From contig NZ_RCZK01000008.1 in assembly GCF_006438955.1 (NCBI RefSeq), positions 53,493 to 117,492 on the forward strand: DNA of 64,000 nucleotides. The letters run 5' to 3'. Within the stretch, counting starts at the first letter, position 1. Every line of letters begins with the position of its first letter. Origin of the DNA: Sphingomonas oligophenolica (lineage in GTDB: Bacteria; Pseudomonadota; Alphaproteobacteria; Sphingomonadales; Sphingomonadaceae). Positions 27,878 to 37,484 of this stretch are shown here, one piece after another. The position numbers and the translations under genes are program-made. The notes under the pieces are model-generated. The model had not been told where the DNA came from. It made no database searches and saw only the letters and a list, made by a program, of their open reading frames with translations.

Positions 27878-28417
27878 TCAGCTCGACGCATGTTCCTTCA
27901 TATAGCCGCGCGGGTTCGCGAGATACGCATCGACATCCTTGTCGACGACCTTCACCCCGTCGAGATGCTGCGCCTCGAACGCGGCGAACTTGACGCCCAG
28001 GTCGTGCCGTTCCTGGAGCGTTGCCTGCTTGCGAAAATCGGTCAGGCCCTGGCGTTCCTCCTCGGCCATGTGGTCGCTGTTGGCCTTGTTGCACTTGCCG
28101 ACCGCGGCGAACCACTGCTTCGATCCGACCGCGCACTTGTCGACCGCCTCGCCGGTGTCGCGGATGTCATTATGGTCGTCGATCGCGTCCTCGGTCTCTT
28201 CCTCGGCCGATGGCGCGTCGTTGCCACCCTTCCCGATCTCCATCAGCCGTGGGTAGAAGAACTGCTCCTCCGCCTCGGCATGCGCGTCGAGCAGGTTCTT
28301 GAGCCGCGTCCACAGCGCCGACAGCGCTTCGGTGTCGCCCGGATCGATGTCGTCGATCTGCGCGAACAGCCGGCGCTGTTGCTGGTGTTCGTCCATGATG
28401 AGGTGGGTGATGTCCAT
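27878..28417 (-). CDS. Hemerythrin-like domain protein
   Basis: 179 residues. Metal-ligand pattern of hemerythrin HHE domains: HLIMDEHQQQRRLF near the N-terminus, LLDAHAEAEEQFFYP, and DHNDIRD, then NSDHMAEEERQGL; two His...Glu/His helices give a diiron site. Cytoplasmic (no signal). AAAGGG precedes ATG 28417. Role (oxygen, NO or iron handling) unknown. Placement between thyA and folA is unusual and may reflect shared transcription rather than shared function. Confidence 0.85.
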   Translation of the reverse strand: MDITHLIMDEHQQQRRLFAQIDDIDPGDTEALSALWTRLKNLLDAHAEAEEQFFYPRLMEIGKGGNDAPSAEEETEDAIDDHNDIRDTGEAVDKCAVGSKQWFAAVGKCNKANSDHMAEEERQGLTDFRKQATLQERHDLGVKFAAFEAQHLDGVKVVDKDVDAYLANPRGYMKEHASS

Positions 28418-28492
28418 GATGGCCCTTTCGCGAGTTCTTGGACGTAATCGCGCGGGGCCGCGCCGCGGTTCCACTTGCGATTCGCTCGCGCG

Positions 28493-29287
28493 TCAGACCG
28501 CGACCGGCGCCTTGATGTGCGGCTGCGCCTCGTACCCGTGGAGCGCGAAATCCTCATATTCATAGGCGTCGATCGACGGCGCTTGGCGCAGGATCTCGAG
28601 CCGCGGCAACGGCCCCGGATCGCGCGTCAACTGCAGGCGCGCCTGGTCGAGATGATTCGCATACAAATGGCAATCGCCCCCGGTCCACACCAAGTCGCCG
28701 ACCGCGAGGCCGCATTGCTGCGCCAAGAGATGCGTCAGCAGCGCATAGCTCGCGATGTTGAACGGCACGCCGAGGAAGATGTCCGCCGAGCGCTGGTAGA
28801 GCTGGAGCGACAGCTTGCCGTCGGCGACATGCGTCTGGAACAGGCAGTGGCACGGCGCCAACGCCATCGCGTGCAAATCGCCCGGGTTCCACGCGCTCAC
28901 GATCTGGCGACGGCTGGCGGGCTGTGTCTTGATCTGGTCGATCAGCTCGGCGATCTGGTCGATGTGCCGCCCATCCGCGGTTTCCCAATCACGCCATTGC
29001 TTGCCGTACACCGGGCCAAGATCGCCCGCCTCATCCGCCCATTCGTCCCAGATGCTCACCTTGCGGTCGCGCAGCCACGCGACGTTGGTGTCGCCGCGCA
29101 GGAACCACAGCAGTTCAACGATGATCGAGCGCAGGTGGAGCTGCTTGGTGGTGAGGACGGGGAAGCCCTGTGCGAGATCGAACCGCATCTGCTCACCGAA
29201 CACCGACAGCGTGCCGGTGCCGGTGCGGTCCACCTGTTTGGTGCCGGTGGTCAGCACGCGGTCCATCAGGTCGAGATATTGGCGCAT
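28493..29287 (-). CDS. thyA: Thymidylate synthase
   Basis: 264 residues, the same length as the E. coli enzyme. Opening [15 protein letters not shown], active-site cysteine in PCHCLFQ, and the [20 protein letters not shown] motif. It methylates dUMP using methylene-tetrahydrofolate, producing dihydrofolate for FolA. Start ATG 29287 was chosen by alignment to the family; the frame extends to 29407. Divergent from the JAB gene, 94 bases apart. Confidence 0.97.
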   Translation of the reverse strand: MRQYLDLMDRVLTTGTKQVDRTGTGTLSVFGEQMRFDLAQGFPVLTTKQLHLRSIIVELLWFLRGDTNVAWLRDRKVSIWDEWADEAGDLGPVYGKQWRDWETADGRHIDQIAELIDQIKTQPASRRQIVSAWNPGDLHAMALAPCHCLFQTHVADGKLSLQLYQRSADIFLGVPFNIASYALLTHLLAQQCGLAVGDLVWTGGDCHLYANHLDQARLQLTRDPGPLPRLEILRQAPSIDAYEYEDFALHGYEAQPHIKAPVAV

Positions 29288-29381
29288 CGCAATGGCGTAG
29301 CGCGCGGCTCGCGACGTGCCAAGCCGCCGAAGCGGACGCGATTGACGATGCGTCGCGCGGATCGCGGCGGCACGATGGCCG

Positions 29382-29765
29382 ATGCCGCCCGCTGCCCCCT
29401 TGATCACCGATCTCGCCGCCGCGCCCGCGCTCGTCGCGTGGCTCGCGGACGAACCGGTCGAGATCGCGGAGGCGCTCTATCTTGATCCGAAATGGAGGCT
29501 TTGTGGACGGCAGCGCTTCGTCGGCGGGCTCGACGCAGTCACATTACCTGTCCGTCAGCTCGTCGTGGCGGGGTTCGTGGCGGGCGCGCATTATGTCGTG
29601 ATGGCGCACAACCACCCAAGCGGCGACCCAGAGCCGAGCGACGCCGACCTGATCTTCACCCGCCGCCTCGCCGATACGCTGCTGCTGTTGGAAATGCCGC
29701 TGGCGGATCACCTGATCGTCACCCGCACGGCAACGATGTCGTTCAAGCAGCGAGGGCTGCTCTGA
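29382..29765 (+). CDS. Stand-alone JAB (RadC-like) domain protein
   Basis: 127 residues made only of a JAB/MPN-type domain. The metal-binding pattern is [15 protein letters not shown] (HxH followed by Ser and Asp), as in the C-terminal domain of RadC. The RadC helix-hairpin-helix N-terminal half is absent. It is not a fragment of the radC at 59078-60536, since both regions contain this motif independently. Possible zinc-dependent peptidase-like or nucleic-acid role; known RadC-like domains have no proven activity. An ORF overlap in a second frame was rejected. Confidence 0.78.
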   Translation: MPPAAPLITDLAAAPALVAWLADEPVEIAEALYLDPKWRLCGRQRFVGGLDAVTLPVRQLVVAGFVAGAHYVVMAHNHPSGDPEPSDADLIFTRRLADTLLLLEMPLADHLIVTRTATMSFKQRGLL

Positions 29766-29805
29766 ACGCGCAAGTTTTGATGCGATCAGTCGACCAGACC
29801 CCGAA

Positions 29806-29872
29806 CCGTTCGCCCTGAGCTTGTCGAAGGGCGGTGGGACTCTCCGTGCTTCGACAAGTTCAGCACGAACGG
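29806..29872. repeat. Dispersed sphingomonad inverted repeat (copy 3)
   Basis: Left half CCGTTCGCCCTGAGCTTGTC, right half the near inverse CTTCGACAAGTTCAGCACGA. It sits 41 bases past the JAB gene stop, between convergent genes, where it could act as a bidirectional terminator. Confidence 0.8.
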
Positions 29873-29914
29873 CTGTGTGTAAGCCCCGGGGGGACTCGAG
29901 CGCGCCGTGAAGGC

Positions 29915-30637
29915 TCACCCCAATCGGCAGGGCTTGATCACCTGTGGTTCGGGCCGTGGCCCGACCGCGCGGAAGGTCGCGAGGTACCCACCCGCGGAGG
30001 GCATCTCGCTGGTCGACACCTGGCTGTATCCCACTGCGGCGAATTCGCATTTGAGCAATGCGGGCGGGGTGCCGTGACTCTGCGTCGGGCGGTTCGCATC
30101 GACGACGACGACCAGCCCGTCTGGCTTCAGCGACGGACGCAGCCGCCACAGGAATTCATACGGCTGCTCGATCTCGTGATACATGTGGACCATGATTACC
30201 CGGTCGAAACTCGCCGGGGGCAGCTTGGCATCGGCGGGTTCACCCAGCCGGACGCTGACATTATCGAGCCGCTGGCGCGCGACCCGGTCGGCCAGCGTAT
30301 CACGGACGCTCGCGACGATATCCTCGGCAAGGACGCGCCCGGTCTTGCCGACCCGTTGCGCCAGCCGGACCGTATAATAGCCCTCGCCCGCGCCGATGTC
30401 GGCGACGGTCATCCCCGGCGCGATCCCCGCCTTGTCCATCACTTCGCCCGCCTCGTTCAGCCGGTCGCGCGCTTCCTCGTTCGACCAGCGCGGCGACACG
30501 ATTCGCGCGACCGGGCGATCCGCGGCGGGGAACGGCCCAGGTTGCTTGGCCGCGTGCGGGATCAGCGGCTTCGATCCGTCGCATGCCGCGAGCAGCAACG
30601 TCAAGAGTGCGGCACCGTGGATCGCCGCGCGCCTCAA
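29915..30637 (-). CDS. Lipoprotein-type SAM-dependent methyltransferase
   Basis: 240 residues. The start is TTG at 30637: it overlaps the prfB stop (TTGA) and has GGAGG seven bases upstream. This gives an N-terminus MRRAA... with LLTLLLAAC, a lipobox that would put a lipid-anchored protein outside the inner membrane. The rest is a class I methyltransferase: [16 protein letters not shown] is the SAM motif [18 protein letters not shown] follows. Similar exported 'predicted methyltransferases' are known; a periplasmic SAM enzyme is puzzling, so the true substrate or location is open. Confidence 0.82.
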   Translation of the reverse strand: MRRAAIHGAALLTLLLAACDGSKPLIPHAAKQPGPFPAADRPVARIVSPRWSNEEARDRLNEAGEVMDKAGIAPGMTVADIGAGEGYYTVRLAQRVGKTGRVLAEDIVASVRDTLADRVARQRLDNVSVRLGEPADAKLPPASFDRVIMVHMYHEIEQPYEFLWRLRPSLKPDGLVVVVDANRPTQSHGTPPALLKCEFAAVGYSQVSTSEMPSAGGYLATFRAVGPRPEPQVIKPCRLG

Positions 30638-31761
30638 TCGACGTCCTCCACCTCGACCGCCTCGCCCGTCACGCGTTGCGACAGCGCCGCCGCCATGAAA
30701 TCGTCGAGGTCGCCGTCGAGCACATCCGACGGCGCGGTCGAGACCACCCCGGTGCGCAGGTCCTTCACCATCTGGTACGGCTGGAGCACATAGCTGCGGA
30801 TCTGGTGGCCCCAGCCGATGTCGGTCTTGCCCGCATTCTCCGCATTCGCCGCCGCCTCGCGGATCTGGAGTTCGCGTTCGTACAGCCGCGCGCGCAGCTG
30901 GTTGTACGCTTCGGCCTTGTTCTTGTGCTGCGATCGCTGGTTCTGGCACTGGACGACGATTCCGGTCGGGATATGCGTGATCCGCACCGCCGAATCGGTG
31001 GTGTTGATGTGCTGCCCGCCCGCGCCGGATGCGCGATAGGTGTCGATGCGCAGGTCGCTCTCGCTATATTCGACCTCGATATTATCGTCGACGACCGGGT
31101 ACACCCACACGCTTGCAAAGCTCGTGTGCCGCCGCGCCGCGCTGTCGTACGGGCTGATCCGCACGAGCCGATGGACCCCGCTTTCGGTCTTGGCATAACC
31201 GTAGGCGTTCTCGCCCTTGAGCAGCAGCGTCGCGGACTTGATCCCCGCCTGTTCGCCCGAATGCTGGTCGATCAGCTCGACCTTCATGCCGCGGCGTTCG
31301 GCCCAGCGGGTGTACATCCGGCTGAGCATCCCCGCCCAATCCTGGCTCTCGGTCCCCCCCGCGCCCGCGTTCACCTCGATATAGGTGTCGTTGCCGTCGG
31401 CCTCGCCCGCCAACAATGCCTGGATCTTGTCGCGGTCGGCACGCTTGGCGAGCGCGGCCAGCGCCTCGACGCCGTCGGCCTCCATCGCGGTATCGCCCTC
31501 GGCCTCGGCCATCTCGATCAATTCGACGGTATCGCTGACCTCGCTCTGGATCGCGCGCGTCGCGCTGATCGCCTCGTCGAGGCGGCGACGCTCGCGCATC
31601 ACCACCTGTGCGGCCTTGGGGTCGTTCCACAGATCCTGGTCCTCGACGCGCGCATTGAGCTCGTCGAGCCGACGGAGCGCACGGTCCCAGTCGAGGAAGC
31701 GGCGGAGCAGCGCCAGCGCCTCGTTGATGGTGTCGACATGGGCCTGCGCTTCGGCGCGCAT
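30634..31761 (-). CDS. prfB: Peptide chain release factor 2
   Basis: 375 residues. The GGQ loop is in [17 protein letters not shown] (about residues 248-250) and stop-codon recognition sits earlier. It releases peptides at UGA and UAA. The usual programmed-frameshift point (near LLRRFLDWD, about residues 20-30) reads through in frame with CTC GAC and no in-frame UGA, so the gene needs no frameshift. Between PBP1A upstream and the methyltransferase downstream. Confidence 0.97.
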   Translation of the reverse strand: MRAEAQAHVDTINEALALLRRFLDWDRALRRLDELNARVEDQDLWNDPKAAQVVMRERRRLDEAISATRAIQSEVSDTVELIEMAEAEGDTAMEADGVEALAALAKRADRDKIQALLAGEADGNDTYIEVNAGAGGTESQDWAGMLSRMYTRWAERRGMKVELIDQHSGEQAGIKSATLLLKGENAYGYAKTESGVHRLVRISPYDSAARRHTSFASVWVYPVVDDNIEVEYSESDLRIDTYRASGAGGQHINTTDSAVRITHIPTGIVVQCQNQRSQHKNKAEAYNQLRARLYERELQIREAAANAENAGKTDIGWGHQIRSYVLQPYQMVKDLRTGVVSTAPSDVLDGDLDDFMAAALSQRVTGEAVEVEDVD

Positions 31762-31811
31762 CGGGATTCTCCGGTATTCTGTGGGCGGGGTCGTCCGCCG
31801 ATATAGGGCGG

Positions 31812-34346
<2,535 letters not shown>

Positions 34347-34568
34347 GGACCTGCGCCGTTTAGCAGGTTCGCCGCGGCTTGCCAGTCACTCTCGCGGCGA
34401 AGCGCTGGGGGTGGAATGCGTGGAGCCGTCGGCGACGCCGCTGTCGTCACATCTGCGCCGCGAAAACGCCGCGTGAAATGCGCCGCATTCGTCGTGCTAC
34501 TCCGCAAGTCAAACCGAGCGTGTCGGTTCGCTCAGTGCCGCGGAGCTCGCCGGGACGCACGATTTCGC

Positions 34569-35264
34569 TCAATCCTGCGGTCCGTATCGTTCCTCATATT
34601 GGCGCAGGCATTCGGCGAGCGAACGAGCCGCGGCGGGACGAAACTGCTCACCCGTGATCGCCATCCCGGTCGTGCGATCGAGGCGAAACATCCGGAAATC
34701 GTGGCGCATTTCGCACCACGCCACCAAAGTCCAAACCTTGCCCCAAAACCACAGGCCAAGCGGATGAACACGGCGTTCCGTCGTCGCGCCCTGTCGATCC
34801 GCATAGCCGAACCGCAGGATGGCGCGCGACTCGATCGCGGTTTCAACCACGTCGATCAGTGCGCGCACCTCGTCGGTCAATTCCATTGGCGGCGCAAAGA
34901 CGTTTGCATTTGCGACCCGGGCGCGCTCGGCTTCGGGCAAGACAAGCTCGATCTTCACTAATGCTTCGGCGGCGGCGCGCGCCATGTCCATCCCGCCCCA
35001 GGATTTCACCATGCGGATGCCCGTGACCAGCGCAACAATCTCCTCGCGGGTAAACATCAATGGTGGCAGGTCATAGCCGCTGCGCATGATGTAGCCGACC
35101 CCGGCCTCCCCATCGATGGGGACGCCGGTGGATTGCAGGTCGGCGATGTCGCGATAGATCGTCCGGTCGGACACCTCCAGCCGTTCGGCCAGCGCCCGCG
35201 CGGTGACAAGCCGACCGCCCCTGAGATATTGCACGATCTGAAAGAGGCGGTCGGCACGGCGCAT
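34569..35264 (-). CDS. YafY-type HTH/WYL transcriptional regulator
   Basis: 231 residues. An N-terminal winged HTH (HTH_11; RALAERLEVSDRTIYRDIADLQ) and a C-terminal WYL domain (HPLGLWFWGKVWTLVAWCEM, RMFRLDRTTG). Such proteins sense small ligands or nucleic acids and are often repressors. Its ATG overlaps the stop of the VOC gene by one base, so the pair is one operon. A palindrome in the VOC promoter is a likely operator. It interrupts the usual amiC-PBP1A neighbourhood. Confidence 0.88.
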   Translation of the reverse strand: MRRADRLFQIVQYLRGGRLVTARALAERLEVSDRTIYRDIADLQSTGVPIDGEAGVGYIMRSGYDLPPLMFTREEIVALVTGIRMVKSWGGMDMARAAAEALVKIELVLPEAERARVANANVFAPPMELTDEVRALIDVVETAIESRAILRFGYADRQGATTERRVHPLGLWFWGKVWTLVAWCEMRHDFRMFRLDRTTGMAITGEQFRPAAARSLAECLRQYEERYGPQD

Positions 35265-35644
35265 CAGCGGTTATATTTGAAGATGCCGAGCGAGTCGCCC
35301 TCGGTGTCCTTGGCGTAAAAGAACGAGCCTGGGTAAATGTCGAGCACGTCGGAGACGACGTCGCCGCCAGCGGATTTCACGCGGTCCATCACCGCGGTCA
35401 GCTCTTCGGTCACGGCGAAATGGGCGGTCATGCCTTCTCCGTCTTTCGCTGGCTTGCCCGGATAGAGATGACCTGCGGCGGCGGAAACGCCTTCCGCGTG
35501 GGGAAATACCCAAATCGGGTTGGGTCCACCATTATCCTCGATCAGCGGCCCCTCCAACAGCAATTCGTAGAATTGGCGCGCTCGACCGGGGTCGACGACC
35601 GGGATTTCGGTGAAGACGATCTGTCGGTGTTGGGCGGTTGTCAT
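35264..35644 (-). CDS. VOC (glyoxalase/bleomycin-resistance) family protein
   Basis: 126 residues; one VOC fold built from two beta-alpha-beta-beta-beta units: the start IVFTEIPVVDPGRARQFYE and the second half MTAHFAVTEELTAVMDRV, with the end FYAKDTEGDSLGIFK carrying a Glu/Asp metal or substrate contact. Substrate unknown; it may remove a compound sensed by the WYL protein. AAAGGAAC precedes ATG 35644. First gene of the two-gene operon; a frame extension to 35716 was rejected. Confidence 0.86.
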   Translation of the reverse strand: MTTAQHRQIVFTEIPVVDPGRARQFYELLLEGPLIEDNGGPNPIWVFPHAEGVSAAAGHLYPGKPAKDGEGMTAHFAVTEELTAVMDRVKSAGGDVVSDVLDIYPGSFFYAKDTEGDSLGIFKYNR

Positions 35645-35690
35645 GGGCTTGTTCCTTTCGCTGTGAACAAGCGTCCTCTGCCATACCCCT

Positions 35691-35710
35691 GCTGACAGCG
35701 TGTTGTCAGC
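35691..35710. promoter_or_regulatory. Candidate operator of the VOC-WYL operon
   Basis: Arms GCTGACA and TGTCAGC flank a six-base spacer. It lies about 47 bases upstream of the VOC start, in its likely promoter, with TATGGC (on the minus strand) downstream as a possible -10. A suitable binding site for the co-encoded WYL regulator (autoregulation). Confidence 0.55.
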
Positions 35711-35728
35711 AACCATCCCGCGACAGCG

Positions 35729-36982
35729 TCACCGCGCCGCGAATCGCCGTGCGAAATGCACCTCGACCGCGCGCGTCACGCTTTGCGCGATCCGGTCGCG
35801 GCCTTCGCTTGAATCGAGGAACGCGGCGTCGCTGGGGTTCGAGATATACCCCGTCTCGAACAGGATCGACGGCGTGTCGGGGGCTTTCAGTACCATCAGC
35901 GATGCCATCCGGTGGAACACGGCCTTGGTCGGGATCAGCGGCTTGGCTTCGCGCCCGAGCAACCGCGCGAACCCCGCGCTCGCGTTCATCGTCTCGCGCT
36001 GGGTCAGGTCGATCAGGATTGACGACACGTCGGCGTTGGCGTTGTCGAGGTTCACCCCGTTGATGACATCGGCCTTGTTCTCGCGCGCCGCGAGCCGCGC
36101 GGCTTCCTTGTCGGACGAGACCTCGGACAGCGTATAGACCGACGCGCCGGTCGCATCGTCCGATGCGACGCTGTCGCAATGGATCGAGATGAACAGGTCC
36201 GCGTGCAGTCGCCGCGCGATGTTGTAGCGTTCGCGCAGCACCAGATATTTGTCGGTGTCGCGGGTCAGCGCCACCCGCACCCGCCCGCTGGCGAGCAGTT
36301 CGTCGCGGATCGTCCTGGCGATCCTGAGCGTCACGTCCTTTTCGCGCAGCCCGGTCAGGGGATTGATCGCGCCCGGATCGAACCCGCCATGCCCCGCATC
36401 GATCACCACCAGCGGGCGGTCGTCGTCGCCGCTCACCCGCGGCAGCGGCACGCCCCTGGTGGCGGGGGGGACGTCCTGGACAATCTTGTACTTGGGCGCG
36501 GGCTTGGACGCCCAGTCGCCGAAGTCGACGGGGAAGAACGCCATCACGCCCGCCATGCTCGCCGCCGCGAACTGCGCGGGATTGGTGCGCGCGATCGACA
36601 GCGTCAGCCGACGACCGTCCGAATCGAACTGGCCGTCGCGAATCACCGCGGGGTCGGCGAGGTCGAACAGCAGCTTGGTTCCCGCCGCGCTCTGCACCTG
36701 GCGGATGCCGCTGATCGCGCCCCCGATCCGCCCCGCCGCGCCCGGCACGACGCCCGCGACATCGACCACGATCTGGCGGGTCGCGTTGACCATATAACCG
36801 GTGGCATCGTCGACCGGCGCGTCGAAGCGGATGACGATCCGGTCGCCCGCCGCCGCCACGCTCTCGATCGTGGTCGCCGCCAACGCGGGTCCGCCCGCCA
36901 GCCAGCCCAGCATCAAGGCGATCAGCGTAAACACCCGCCATCCTTGCCGCGCGACCCCTGCGAAGGTCCAGTGAAAAGCCAT
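35729..36982 (-). CDS. amiC: Periplasmic N-acetylmuramoyl-L-alanine amidase (AmiC type)
   Basis: 417 residues. A signal peptide ends GGPALAA. An AMIN domain (about 40-140) targets peptidoglycan or the septum, and the zinc-dependent Amidase_3 domain follows with IDAGHGGFDPG, LREKDVTL, SIHCDS and ETGYIS (catalytic Glu). It splits septal peptidoglycan. The start ATG 36982 has AAGGGGG upstream; a GTG one codon earlier is possible. Divergent from rne across a long shared region. Confidence 0.95.
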   Translation of the reverse strand: MAFHWTFAGVARQGWRVFTLIALMLGWLAGGPALAATTIESVAAAGDRIVIRFDAPVDDATGYMVNATRQIVVDVAGVVPGAAGRIGGAISGIRQVQSAAGTKLLFDLADPAVIRDGQFDSDGRRLTLSIARTNPAQFAAASMAGVMAFFPVDFGDWASKPAPKYKIVQDVPPATRGVPLPRVSGDDDRPLVVIDAGHGGFDPGAINPLTGLREKDVTLRIARTIRDELLASGRVRVALTRDTDKYLVLRERYNIARRLHADLFISIHCDSVASDDATGASVYTLSEVSSDKEAARLAARENKADVINGVNLDNANADVSSILIDLTQRETMNASAGFARLLGREAKPLIPTKAVFHRMASLMVLKAPDTPSILFETGYISNPSDAAFLDSSEGRDRIAQSVTRAVEVHFARRFAAR

Positions 36983-37484
36983 CACACCCCCTTTGGTCGA
37001 CGCTCGATCGTCGACGTCTGTCGGTATTTTTCCCCGGTCGATCAGCGTGATCGCCGGGGAGAGGGGTAGCCGTCGGATGACAAGGCGTGGTTGCGGGTTC
37101 CGGTTAATTTGCCGTTCGGCATAGTTTTGCCGGTAGTGCGGCAGGATCGTGCCGGTTGCGATACGGGTTGCGCGATGCTACCCCCATCCACGCACCAGTG
37201 CGTCGCCCGGATTTATACGCAGCGACGCCCCGGTCCCCGGCCCTTTCTGGGTTCGGGTTCGAACCAGGTTGACGCTCGCATGATGCATTCCTTCACCGCC
37301 CTCCAACCATCGGCCCAGGCCGACGGGTGGGCGGTCGATCGGGGCGGACATGATGTCCGCGATGCATCGCGAGCAGACGCATCTTTGCCACCAGACCGCG
37401 CGGGCTTTCCCCGCGCCTCATATCGTCGCGCGACCCCCGGACCGGCGCAGGCCCTCCGGGTGGGACGCGCGTGGAGACCAACAC
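36983..37484. promoter_or_regulatory. 502-base amiC/rne divergent intergenic region (likely long rne leader)
   Basis: No gene was found in this stretch. It must carry the amiC promoter at its left and the rne promoter and leader. In E. coli the rne 5' leader is long and is the site of autoregulatory cleavage; the length here fits a similar arrangement, although sequence homology cannot be claimed. The rne ATG at 37485 has GGAG eight bases upstream. Confidence 0.5.

Noticed and set aside
27837..28136. Long N-terminal extension of folA
   Set aside because: Antisense/other-frame of hemerythrin; family FolA starts at MITFILAR.
31690..31761. Programmed frameshift in prfB
   Set aside because: No in-frame UGA at the expected position; the gene reads through.
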